Shown here in pieces: positions 10,508-22,335 of a stretch of 64,000 nucleotides of DNA (its first letter is position 1; each line of letters starts with the position of its first letter). The notes under the pieces were generated by a model. It ran no database searches. It had not been told where the DNA came from and worked only from the letters and a program-made list of their open reading frames with translations. Origin of the DNA: Gossypium raimondii (lineage: Eukaryota > Streptophyta > Magnoliopsida > Malvales > Malvaceae); the NCBI RefSeq assembly GCF_025698545.1, contig NC_068569.1, forward strand, positions 5,146,001 to 5,210,000. Direction: 5' to 3'. Made by a program: the position numbers and the translations under genes.

Positions 10508-12891
10508 TTATTGCTGCTGCTGCTGCTGCTGTGCGGCACAAGAACACTTTGCACGACTATCCGACAGTGACTGAAAATATTGAAACATGGAAAACATGAC
10601 GAAATGAATGAATCTAGACCGTACGCAATGGGTTAAAATAAATTTGTAGGCGTCGAATTTTGTGGTTCAAGAGATTAATGACAACATACCTTGACCTGTT
10701 TCTGGAGGTCTTTGATGTAATCAACGGCCAAATCTAGCATGTCTGCAGTGTTTGTTTGCTGCAAACATGAAAATAAAACGTGGGGTTATGTTTTTCTTTA
10801 CCATAGCAGGAAGCAAATCTTGAAATGAAGAAATTTTTGTACCTTATCCATGTTTGGAACAAGGTCTTGTAGTTTCCTCATTCGCTCGCTTATTTTGGTT
10901 CTTCTCACCTGAACATCAAACATAATTTAAAGTTAACATCTTAGGTTTTCTATTTTCAGCAAACAAAAAAGTCATTATCTTGCATGTAATGTCATTAATT
11001 ATGTGTATATATAAAGAGAGACAAAGAGAGTAGGAATTTACAAAACTAAAGTTATTATCTTGATTTGAATAAATTGAAAATATTCGATATATGAAACTTT
11101 ACCTGTACAATTCAATAGACTACACGTATACATGCAAACCCTAAGCAAAATGAAATAAATGGGAAAATAAAAGGAAGGAAAAAGGTTTAAAGATTACCCT
11201 CTCAGCAATGCTTCTAGGGTGAGTGGCACAGCCTCTTTTGGCCCGGATCTTACAAGGAACAGAATCCTGATACTGCAGGAACTTCTCAATGGCAGACATA
11301 TCTGAACTTTTTGGTAAACTCAAGTGATGAGCCAAAAGTGGCGGAGGACGATGGTTGCCGCCATCTGCATTCTATCAAAAAAAAAAAAAAGGAATTACAA
11401 TGAGATGAGAATATTGTTGAATGTAAGAAAAAAAAAGTGAGATTGTGCTAGAGATGTGGCACCTTAGTTTCAGCTCCGTCTAAGCCAGAAAGTGATCTAT
11501 CATCTTCCCTCAGTCTTTTTATGCCTGACATGTTATCAGAAATCATCATGGAATCGTCCCAAGAAGTAACCGGGAGCCCTGAGGAATAATTGTTGGGACG
11601 ATTTTCACCAAATCCAGCATTTTCGGAGCTAAATGGACCCATACTTTTGTTCCCCATCTCCGCAATTGGAGTCATCAGCCCAGAGGGTGTAGGTGGCCTG
11701 CTTGCTGAACGAAACGTTGTTTCTCTGTTACTGCTATTAACGCTTCCATAATCTCCCATTCCCCGCATCACTCCGTAGCCTGCAACTTTATTACACTTCC
11801 ACAGTCATTCTCAGCTTTTACACACAGGAATATCTCCCCAAATTCTCAAGGCTAATGGAAAAAAAGAAAAGAGAAAAAAAATACCACTTGTAACAAGTCA
11901 ACTCAGAACAAATGGAATTGACAATCATATTTATCAAATCCTAAAAAGAGAACAAAGAAAATGGTGATTTTAATATGATTGGTTTATATAGTATTAATTG
12001 ATTAACTCCTCGTCATGCTGCTTCGTTTGATTGGTCTAGTAGATTAAAAATTTCAGCCTTTTTTTCCCCCCATAAAAGAGTCAATTATGAGCTCATTTTA
12101 CTGAAAGAAGCTTTTTCCGCTGATTATTTCATAAATTTTAAATGAAATCCCACTGGTCAATGGAAGGTAACAGAAGAAAAATAATATTCTGGAAAGAAGC
12201 CCCTGTGACTTTTCAATATTTTTCTTCATTAACCGGGAAATCGAAAGAAAAGAACCGAGTAAAAAACTTGATGAAGAATGTATACCTAAGGACAGAGCCA
12301 CTTACTGTTTTCAATGTTAATTTTGGAGAATAACCCTGCAGGTGAGCTACTGTGTCTAATAAGGTTGGAATTGTTGCCTCCACCCATCTTCATCCCCGTT
12401 GGATTTGGAGTGGTGTAATCCATAGCTGAAGCTGATGGTTGCTGATTTAGCAAATACTGTGGAGGTTGGCTTTGATAAAAATTCTGGGAAGCAGAGGAAT
12501 AGTTAGGCTGCTGCATAAGCCCTGTTTGATTATTAGTTGGCGTCATAATCTGCGCTGACTGCTCGATTTTCACAGATGTTTCTCTAACAGGTGAACTCTG
12601 CGTAGCGGTGCAAAGATTCTGCGGTGGAATGGTCTCCGTATTAGCATCACCGCCACCGGCAGCATCACCGCTACTCGACAAAAACTTTGCGATGATTCGT
12701 TCTGTTTCGGGACTGGAAGGCCGATTTAAAATCTCTTGGCAGAAATCTCTGTCCAAAATGTTGGAAAAATACGAACTAGGTGCAGATTGGTACCTCGTCA
12801 ACCCAGAGTTCATCTGTTTTTGATTGTGTTGAGATTGATGATAGTCAAGGAGATGATGGTGGTGGTGGTGGTGTTGAAGATCTGACTCCAT
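10508..12891 (-). CDS. bHLH transcription factor, bHLH122/bHLH130 (FBH-like) type
   Basis: Six exons on the minus strand: 12891..12306, 11779..11463, 11371..11198, 10908..10843, 10758..10690, 10570..10508. All have GT/AG borders and the phases fit, giving 424 aa. The N-terminus is MESDLQ followed by seven His. RYQSAPSSYFSNILD and SSPETERIIAKFL are subfamily signatures, and exon 1 ends in HSSSPAGLFSKI. Exon 3 has PCKIRAKRGCATHPRSIAER. Exons 4-5 give the basic region and helix 1 (RRTKISERMRKLQDLVP) and helix 2 (NTADMLDLAVDYIKDL), about residues 345-402. The tail is SLSDSRAKCSCAA plus seven Gln. Relatives in Arabidopsis act in CONSTANS activation (FBH) or in guard cells and stress. The first in-frame ATG at 12903 would add four residues, but the family starts at MES. 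Nuclear by family. Confidence 0.93.
10511..10531 (-). repeat. CAG/CAA run encoding a C-terminal polyglutamine
   Basis: Six CAG codons and one CAA lie immediately before the TAA stop of the bHLH gene. Length variation would change only the tail of the protein. Confidence 0.85.
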
Positions 12892-13640
12892 TTTCCTTTC
12901 CAATTTCTATTTCTAAAACAACTCTAGCCACCAAGAATTTTGAAAACCCCCAATTAGATTTTTTTTTTTTTGTCAAGGGGATTTCAATCAGATCGAGTTG
13001 AAGGACCCACTTAGAAATAACCAAAGCCTCTGTTTGTTTCCCAAGAAAGTAGCTCTAGAAAAACTTTTCTCGGAAAGCTTCATCTAATACAACAAAGTGA
13101 TCGCCAAGGAACACGAACTATTTTTATGTGGATCTATTTTAAGAGTTTCAAAGTTGAATCCCAAGAATTTGATTGGCTTGAAACACAAGTTCTCCCTCTG
13201 CTAGGATATCAGAGATGCTGCTCCAAAAGCAGAGGAAAACAGAGACACAGAAGAAGAGATTCTCCAAACACACCTCTTACAATCAAAACTGAAAGAAAAC
13301 CATTTTTGTAATCTTGAAACCAGAGCACTTAGTAGAAGATAAACACTGATGAGGGAGAGAAAAAAACAACAAAAAAGGTGAGCCACTCACTGAAAAGGAA
13401 TATCATCAATTAGAACATCACAAAAACAGAACAAGAACAAAAATATAATCACCACCCTACCTCTCTGTCTCTCCACTTCCAATTCACTTCTTTTTTTTCT
13501 TTTCTTTTTTTTTCTCTTCAGTTCTCTTTCGACATGTGTTTCAGTCCTGATTATGGTGGTGGTGGTGTTGATTGCAAGTGAATAAAGGGTCAGAGAGAAA
13601 GATTAAAATAGAAAGAAGAGAGAGAGATTAATTAAAGAGA
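12892..13640 (-). promoter_or_regulatory. leader and promoter side of the bHLH gene
   Basis: The region is pyrimidine-rich on the plus strand (GA-rich on the coding strand), notably at 13465-13520 and 13595-13650, as is common in plant leaders and core promoters. I cannot place the transcription start or a TATA box. The small frames at 13126-13386 overlap on both strands and are not supported. Confidence 0.35.
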
Positions 13641-13649
13641 GAAAGGCTT

Positions 13650-15615
13650 TGTAGGCTCAGCCAATGGGAAGTAACAGAGTGTTTCAGATTTAGTATGTTT
13701 TAATTATCTAATAGACATAAATGGCCTTTGTTTTTGTTTACTATTACCAAAGGAACCTTAATTTAATATCGAAAGATGGTAGAATTTTGGGGGCAGCCCT
13801 TGCTTTTCATATGGTTTTAAAATTGTCTTATTTATTTGGGGTACCTAAACCCAACAGAGAGGAACATAGATGAGTCCTATTTTTGGAAGTAAATAACGAC
13901 AGGATTTTTGTGAATATGAATACCCCACAAATAAAATGGCCTTATTAACCATTTTGTTGGCCCAGGAATACAAATGCAGGATGGAGTTTCTTTTTTTCTC
14001 AATGGAAGGTGAAGAAAGTATGGGAAAGTGTTAAACATTGGAACTTCCTTTTCATTAGCCAAAAAAGGAGCGAGAACATCTCAATTATTGTTGCCTTGGC
14101 AGAATATTGCATGGAAGAAAAACATAAAATTACTTTTTGAGGTCTTCGTCAACTTCAACATTATTTAGGTAAATTCAATATCTTTTATCCATGTTTAGAG
14201 TATTTCATAATTGTGAAACATTAAAATACCATATTTATAACACTTGAAAGTTATTAGTTGAACTTTTTACACCACTTGCTCAAGTAATTCACATATGATC
14301 TTAAGTTCCACATTTGATTTAGTTTGAGAATTGAATTTATCATATTTCATCAAGCGATCAGTTTGTTAAACTAAAATGGACTTATCGAATGAAAAATCCA
14401 CCCGTCACCCTTGTATCATTCCCCAAACTCATAGTAGAACTCTAGAGCCTCTATCCCTCACCTCCATCCACAGTTGTTCACCCATTAAATGAACCTTCAT
14501 TTCGAAAGTTTTACCCCTGGATTAATCAATAAAATGTTGTGAAATTCATGATAAGAAGCGAAGGCCATGCTCTCTTTAATGTTTAAAGAGTAGAAAGTTG
14601 TTGGGTTTGTTAAATATACTGAAAAAGTACGTAGTATATTTTAAATTGTGAGTTAAAATGAAAGTGATGCAAAGTAGGTTAAAAAGTGGTGGGATTCTCC
14701 ACAATCTCCCTGTATTTTGTTTGTCAGTCACGAGCATCCTTAATGAATGTATCTCCACAACCATCTTTCATTTTAATGAATATTCTTTTTCAGATTTTTC
14801 TTTTAGTCATTAAAAATCATTTTATTTTTCAATATATTTACTAGAGAGTAAACACAATAATTAATTTTCTGCATTTTATAACCACATTAATTATATATTT
14901 TTGGTGTGGAAATATCTCGAGTATTGAAATTTTGATGGGAATTCTATAAAAGGTTTTATACTATGTGTTTCCTTTTTTTGGTAGATTTCATCTTTCTGCT
15001 TCTCATTTCTATTCATTCCCATTTTTCCAACGGCTCTTTTCTATCTCCAAACTCTCTCTCTCTATTGATTTTAAAACATATGGTGATATGACTCTTAAAT
15101 GGTAGATTTATCATTTAGTTTCTTAAAATTTTATTAAATTACATGTTAATGTAGTGATAAAATTGTAATTTAACCTCTTCATCTCTAATGACATGCACAT
15201 TTTCTTCTTTAGAATTTGATAAATATTTTATATGTTTTTTAATACGAAAAATGTTAAACCATGTAAAATATGTGTTTAATGTCAAATTATTTAACATAAA
15301 TGATGAAAAATTTTGTACATTTCAAAAGTAAAAGAATAGAAGTGATCAAATTATAGGAAATAGACTAAATCCACAAAAATTATATATATAGTATAGATAA
15401 TTTTGTATAAGAAATTCACCAACCAATTATATTTTTTTATCAATTTAAACTTGTATCATTTAATATTAAATTAAAATTCTCCAAATAAATCTTAAAAATA
15501 TTGAATAACGTCTCTTGCTGCATTGCTTGACCCTATTGATAAAACTAGGCCTGATCTTGGGGGTCGTCTGGATATGTAGTCGTCCAGCAGGACCCAAAGC
15601 TGAAAGAGGTCTAAA
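13650..15615. other. gene-poor AT-rich DNA
   Basis: No supported gene or element. A pyrimidine-rich tract lies at 14980-15070. Confidence 0.5.
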
Positions 15616-15619
15616 ATAT

Positions 15620-15745
15620 TGTTTTCCAATTTTTAAGGAGCCCAAAAAAATTTAACTTTTAAGCATCCAAAAATTTTTTTACCAACTTTTAAAGAACAAA
15701 AAAAAAATCTCTAAATTTTAAGGAACCTAAAACTCTATTCTATTA
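15620..15745. repeat. imperfect short tandem repeat
   Basis: About four diverged units of roughly 30 bases, each of the form TTTTAAGGAxCCxAAAA followed by a T-rich spacer. It is probably part of an old repeat that begins near 15545 with AGGCCTGATCTTGGGGG. Confidence 0.4.
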
Positions 15746-16890
15746 TTTTAGTTAGGGATCCAAAAATTTGAAGAAAAGTGATATGGAGAAAGAAATTACT
15801 GTGCTAATATTCTATTACTCCCAAGCTTTGGAGATTACTGAAGTAAAAACATTAATGGAAGTGGGGTGGAGTTCAAGGTTGTTTAATTGTTTATGCAAGC
15901 AAGAAGTATAGATCAAAGCAATCCGTATTTTTATTTATTTTTGGATCTTGACCGATTTGAAATTCCTTCTGCTTTTACCTCTCCAATTTAATCAAGTAAC
16001 TCATTAATTATTGGGTTATTAGGGCCAAAAGTGGCATTTCATGCGCTTCTCAACAAAAGTAAACCACATTATTTCACGTTCAGAATTTATTTATATTTAT
16101 TTTTAATGATTAATTATTCTTAGTGACGTGTCACAACCCATTGTTAATATTTAAATTTATATAATGACAATATATAAACTACAAACTCAAAAAAAATATT
16201 GATTTTTTTGAATTATAGAGTAAAGTTCGAACAATTAATGTGACTTAATCCAAGCCACACCTCGGGCTGTGAACACCATTGATCATCAAGTCATCATATG
16301 GGGATAAAAAAAAATTGATTAAACCATTAGTATAATGATAAAATCTGTAGGTACAAATTAATTCGCGATAGTTTAGAATTTTTGTTTACATCTATAAATA
16401 TCTGTCTTGGTAAATGATTGTAATATACATTCAACTTTCCCTATAACAGTCTCATTTATTTATCAAAATTATAAATGTTATAAAGAGGTAATTGTTATAC
16501 ATTTGTAATAGCATTTAAAGACTTGCATATCTTTTAAATTTTAAATCATATTTAAAATTTTAAATCTTCAAAATATATTATTAATTTGTAAGAATTAAAG
16601 TATATCTTTAATAAAATTACACATAATTTCATTTATTAAAGTTTATTCTTATTTAATAAAATATAATTAATATACTTATATAAAGTTTAATTATTGTATT
16701 GAAATAATATTTAACTAAAATTTATTAACTTTATTTTACTTAAAGATAGAATTAATTTATTAAAGTTATTAGAGCGTTATTGCTATTATAGATGAAAAGT
16801 TATTATAAATGGTATATAAAATTGATTAGTGTAATAAAATATCATTATAGATCATGATAATTATAGAGATGTGACCGAGATTATTTAAAC
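15746..16890. other. gene-poor AT-rich DNA
   Basis: Nothing coding seen. Confidence 0.5.
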
Positions 16891-16891
16891 T

Positions 16892-17341
16892 AAAAAAATG
16901 GTTAATAAATAATTGGCTCCTAAACTTGTTCATTTGTATCTAGTTGGTCCTTAAGGTTTTTCTGGACTTAGTTGCTCCATGAATTTGTATTCTGTTAATC
17001 ATGTTGGTACCTCCACACTAACACTGTTAGTTGTGCTGACATGGCACTGCTACCCAATTTGGATGTGCCATATGACATTCTTCTAGTGTGCTACGTGGCA
17101 AACATAAATTAAAAAATATAAAAATATAAATTATGTTTGTCACGTGGCGTTCTAAGAGGTTGCCATGTGGCACCACCAGATTGGCTAGAAATGATATGTC
17201 AGCACAAACTAATGGTGTTAGAATAGAGAGACCAACTTGGTTGACGGAATACAAGTTCATGAACCAATTAGGTCCAAAAACTTAAGACCAACTAAGTACA
17301 AATGGACAAATTGAGGGACTAGATTATATATTATCCAAAAA
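16892..17341. mobile_element. foldback MITE-like element
   Basis: The left arm reads CCTAAACTTGTTCATTTGTA then TAGTTGGTC. The right end on the minus strand reads CCCTCAATTTGTCCATTTGTA then TTAGTTGGTC. Inner blocks ATGGCAxCxC and TGTTTGTCACGTGGC/GCTACGTGGCAAACA are also complementary around a centre near 17115. Borders are approximate and no clear target duplication was found. No transposase. Confidence 0.7.
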
Positions 17342-18405
17342 GTAAGCATTCAGGAAATTTCCTCTAAACAAATATTTTTAATGAAATTGCTGCTTTTTAT
17401 CCTTAAAGAAAAGGGTTTAGGTAAGCATTGCATTTTTTAAAGTTAAAAAATATTATAAGTGGTCTGAAAGAGGGGACCATTAGGAGCCACGCGGCGATAT
17501 ACAGCTTAAAGAGAGGGACTAGCGATTATATTTTATGGACCCCATGTTTAATAAGCGGGTCCATATTTAAAAATGCGAAATGACAATATTGGCCCTTGTT
17601 TAATTATTTGATTAAAGGTAGGCTTGTGAAATAAATACCCCTTTGATTAAAGATTGTCTCTGTTTGTGCCTTGACTTGAGCTGCTTGCTTGCTTTATTTA
17701 TTATTGTTTCTTGCGGAGTTCTTGGATGGCAATCCAGTAAGCAACAAATTTTCCAAACTTAAAATAAAAGGCAAGATAGGGATGACACTAGTTTTGGTTG
17801 CAATACAAAATTTAAAATATGCTATGCTGTACATCAGAACTTATATTTTTAATTAGATTTGATTAGATATGTTGATAATGTGTCATCTTTGTGACAGAAC
17901 CCCCCCCCCCCCCCAAAATCAGACTTCAAAATTGAATTGAAGGTAGAATTATATGTGCTTAAATTGATGACTTCAACCATCTGTTTCACTGATATTTCTA
18001 TACACCAACTTAAACCCACCCATTTCTATTTCTTCAAACAATGATAAGAAAAGAGAATAATGGGGAACCAACACACTTACTATGATTATATTTACTATTC
18101 TTTATATGCAAATAATAGCAATACTAGAATAAGACTTTAAAATCTCAAAAATATTTGATGTTGCTAAATTGAGAACAAATTTATTTGTAATCCATTGTCG
18201 GTAAAAGTGGTGGGTAGTAAATGCATTCAAAAGAGTACCGAATGATAGAAGGCCTACTCCTTTTGTGTAAGTAAAATCTCCATCTCCCTTCCAATTAAGG
18301 AACTTAGCCAAAGAAAAAGAAAATGGAACAATTCTAATAAAAAAACCCTCATAGTCAATTCAATGTTTAATTTAATGAATAAGCAAAGTCCAAAACAAGT
18401 TAACA
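17342..18405. other. gene-poor AT-rich DNA
   Basis: It holds a homopolymer run of 15 C at 17900-17914. No gene recognised. The 69-aa frame at 18102-18311 is unsupported. Confidence 0.5.
17900..17914. repeat. poly(C) run of 15
   Basis: Fifteen consecutive C in an otherwise AT-rich setting. Such runs are rare in plant DNA and length calls are unreliable. Confidence 0.95.
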
Positions 18406-18409
18406 GTGA

Positions 18410-19047
18410 TTAATACATATTAAAATAGTCACTTTTATTTGTCTCATGTTACATTTTAACCACTTATGTTTGAAATGTTAAGTTTTAATCATTTACATTA
18501 TCATCTTGTAACATTTTAGTCATTGAGTCGTTAATTACCGTTAATAGTAAGCTAATGTGGCACATTGAATCATTATTTCAAACGAAAATCTTAGGTTAAA
18601 TTCTACAATAGGTCCCTATTTTTTTTTTCATTTTGGGCAATTTAAATTTTTTCTTTTATGTTCTTTTCTTTTTCTTTCTCCCTCTGCTTTCCTCCTCATT
18701 CATTTGTTTTAACGTAGTTTTTTATGTCATTATTTGTTAAAACTAGTTCACAAGCTTATCTCACTCCAAAAATTAAATTATTCAAAAGAATAAAAAGTAT
18801 AAGGACTAGTTCAACAAATAGAAAACATAGAAAATTAACTTAAAACAAATGGATAATAGAGGAAAACAAATGGAGAAGTACAAAATAAAAAAATTAAAAG
18901 AACATAAAAGAAAAAAATTATTTAAAACGAAAAAATATGGGGACAATTAATGCAACTTATCTGTTATACTATTAACAAAGAATTAACAGTTCAATAACTA
19001 AAATGAAACCTAAGATAAACAAAAATAATTATTTTAATAGTTTATCC
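18410..19047. mobile_element. second copy of the 4.9-kb foldback family, diverged
   Basis: It shares with 4903-5593 the blocks AAATAGTCACTTTT, CATTTTAGTCATTGAG, TTAATAGTAAGCTAATGTGG, TTTTGGGCAATTTAA and AACTAGTTCAACAAAT, in the same order, with complementary arms. The right end on the minus strand begins GGATAAACTATTAAAAT. The left terminus is degenerate and I could not define a target duplication, so this copy looks older. Confidence 0.7.
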
Positions 19048-19635
19048 TACATATAATTATTATAAAAAAGAGGCTGATGTATATATAGAAAAGAATATAA
19101 GAAGGGGATATGTTATTCTAATCTCCTAAAGTGATTGTTAACTTAATCTTGCATTGTTTAATGTAATTGAAGTCACTAAATGACAATGCTGATAGAGTGG
19201 AGAGAAAAAGCACTTTTGAAATTGTAGATTTTCAGATCATGAAGCATTTTCAAAGGAGCATTGTCCCAAAAAGATGTGAAGACAATGACCTTTTCTTATT
19301 TTCTCATTAATCAAATACGTGCCATGTGACATTTTGGGCCCACCAATTCACATTAATTATTTTAATTTGATTTATGAATCAATTTCAAATGACTAAAACG
19401 ATGTATTCTTTTTTCCCTTGATGTCATCACCGCCAAAACAAACGCCCCAATCACTTTTTATTTACATTCATGTAAATTTAGTATAATTTTGTAATATTAT
19501 TTATAATATTATTTTATCAGTCTAATTTTTATTCATATAAATTATGCATGTCAAGTCTAGAATAAATTATTTTTTTAATATTTTTAGGAATAATGGCGTC
19601 TTTGGATAAGTGTTTATTTCTATTATGATGCGTTT
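19048..19635. other. AT-rich intergenic DNA
   Basis: Nothing supported. Confidence 0.5.
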
Positions 19636-19639
19636 AGAT

Positions 19640-20170
19640 TAAATGTGAGTATTTGATCAAGTTGAGTCGAATCGAGTCAAAAAATTTCGAGTTAGTCGAA
19701 TTGACGAATCTTACTTTAGCAACAGAAATCAATTTGAATTTTTTTAGAATCGAATCAAGTCAAGTTGAGTTGAGTTAACGAGTACTATTATTTATGCTCA
19801 ATGTTACGTTTGCATGGACCGATTGTTTAACAAGTAGTTGAAGTACAAGACTATTTAACTACATAAACAATATAATGGTTTTGCATTTTAACTTAATGGA
19901 TAAACACTTATCAAAACGATATAATTTTGACTTTTAACTTTAGAAAAAAAAAGCAATTATTTATCAAAATAACGTAGTTTTGTCTTTTCTTATTCGGATT
20001 TTCGGATAACTATAATTGTGCAAGTCATATTCGAGTTAAACTGAAAATTTTAATTTTTTATTCGAGTTTATCCGAATAATTTGATTAACTTGAATAACTC
20101 AAACTATTTAATTCAAATTTTAAATTTTTATAGAGTTTTTCAATATAATCAAATTTTGCTCACCCCTAAT
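19640..20170. repeat. GAGTCGAA-type dispersed repeat
   Basis: Clustered TTGAGTCGAATCGAGTC, CGAGTTAGTCGAATTGACGA and CAAGTCAAGTTGAGTTGAGT words at the left are matched by complementary TTCGAGTTTATCCGAAT and TTGATTAACTTGAATAACTC words at the right. This is typical of a non-coding dispersed repeat with inverted ends. No coding capacity. Borders approximate. Confidence 0.5.
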
Positions 20171-21950
20171 TTAGCTTTCTTTGCACCGTCCATCCAAAAG
20201 GGACTCTAAGTTGTATAAGGATGATATTAAAATATATAATTTTAGGCAACAGCAATAAAATATTACATCATCAACTTTTAATTCTTTTAATTTTTAGGCA
20301 GGTAATTTTTTAAAATTTTTAATTTTTAATCAAATTTCAGAATTTGTTAAAACTTCTAATGGTGGTTGTAATTTTTCAAAATTTGATTTTTACTAGTTTT
20401 TCTCAGAATTTTAATAGTTGATTTTAGTTTTTTTAATTTGTGTTTATGATTTTATTAGTTTCTTTTTTATAATTTAATTATTGATTTTAATATTTTTGTT
20501 TATGTTTTCTATGGCATATAATTTCAACATTCCCCAATTTTTTAATTGTTTTAATTAAAGTTAAATTAAATAAGAGATGACGTCGTATGTGATTGAGTAT
20601 AAAATAATATATCTATATCTTTAAAATTGATGATGTGAGAGTATTTTATTAGTACCTAAAATTATATATATTTTAAGATCATCTTAATATAAAGTTTTTT
20701 ATATGATATACAATATTTCATATTGATATAATAGAGATATTAAATCAATTCAAAAATTTATATGCATTACTAATACAACTATATTTTATAAATTCAACAA
20801 TTGAATGGTCAAAACATTAATCATAGAAACATATAAAATCTTTTTAATATATATTTAAATTTAATTGTGTACTACGTCAACACATGTGATTGTAAATATA
20901 GTTTAGCAAATGTGCAGCATAAATTGTAAATATAGTTGAACATTCAAATGGTGGCATCTAAATTAGGTGATTTCATATTGACAATCATACTCTCTCACCC
21001 ACCTTTTCCTAATTTCGTTTTTTAAATATAATACTTTATCACTTCATTTTCTCATTTCGATTAGTTCAAACTAAATAAAAATAATAATAGATTGCGGAAT
21101 GCTTTCTCAATAGAAACACAACCAGACATGTGTCCATGTTTGGACAATTGGAAATGATGATTACATTTAGACTAGGGAGGCGTTTTACTTCTTTTCACTT
21201 CCTATACAGTATAGTATACATCAGATATCTCTCAATCATGGCGTGTTTTATTTATCTAATAAAAATTCTCAAGATTAGGAATCGCGTCTCCTGGTGGTAA
21301 AAAAACTTCAGTGGTAGAAAACACACGCTTTATGGGATAAAAGTAAATTAATGGGGCAAATTATACCTACCTGCCGACCATATCTAACACGACAGTGGGG
21401 ACACGTGGGGAGGGGTATTTTCACTTTTTGCGCCGGTAAAGGTTAAAACTTTTGTTTGGGACAAACAAACCAAATCCCCCCAAAAGGTTGAGCTTGATAG
21501 AATACGACGTTACTTCATCATCTCTTTCACTTTAATTATGCTCTCCTTCCTTTATATCCTTAATCTGCAAGTATAGTTGCATTGCACTCTTCTTTTTTAC
21601 TTCATTTATTTTTTTAATTTCATTGCAAATAAATTTTCGCCATCGTCAAGTACAAATCTAACAACCCATTCCATCGAAAATAACAATATCATGGGGCCAA
21701 CTCTTACTTTTTCAAATGGCAAAAACATAGCCGAATTTATAATGTGAAATCAATGATATTTTTGCAGACTTTGATGAAATAATAATCCCTATGCTTATGA
21801 TGTGATTCAACTTTTTTTATTTCTTATTATCTCTGCTCACATATCTAAACATCAAATTAAAACAGAATTCGGCTCCTGGATTTGAGGTGGAGGATCGTTC
21901 AACCACATCTTCATTTAATTGCATCAAACATCTTTATTTTATGATTTGGT
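20171..21950. other. gene-poor AT-rich DNA
   Basis: No supported gene. Around 21380-21480 the composition is less AT-rich (CACGTGGGG, GGGACAAAC) but no frame or RNA is recognisable. Confidence 0.45.
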
Positions 21951-21954
21951 CTCA

Positions 21955-22335
21955 CCAAACTTTTAAAACCTCATCATTTCCAATTATTGATATCATATCA
22001 ATCAAGTCCTTCAATTTTTAAAACTTTTAATTTAATTGTTAAATATTATGTGATGTAATTTTAAAAAATTTAAAAATAAATTAAAGGTAAAAACTAAAAA
22101 TAAAGTAAAATCAAGAAGAGGAATTGAGCGATAAAGCTTCTACAAAATACTTTAAAAACCTCAAAATCAAGATTTTTATTATTTATTTTTTAAAAAAACT
22201 TTTATTTTAAATTATGTCATATAAGATTTAATATTCATTTAATGATTAAACTGATGATTTTAATACAATTTTGATAAATAAAAATATAATTAAATTATTT
22301 TGTAATAAAATGATGGTTATAATTTGGAGATGTAT
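21955..22335. mobile_element. foldback element, family 2, copy 1
   Basis: The left arm (AAGTCCTTCAATTTTTAAAA, TTGTTAAATATTATGTGATG) is complementary to the right arm (ATAAGATTTAATATTCATTTAATGATTAAA). The centre (ACTAAAAATAAAGTAAAATC, GATAAAGCTTCTA) matches, in reverse orientation, the centre of the element at 51030-51480. Non-coding. Borders approximate. Confidence 0.6.
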
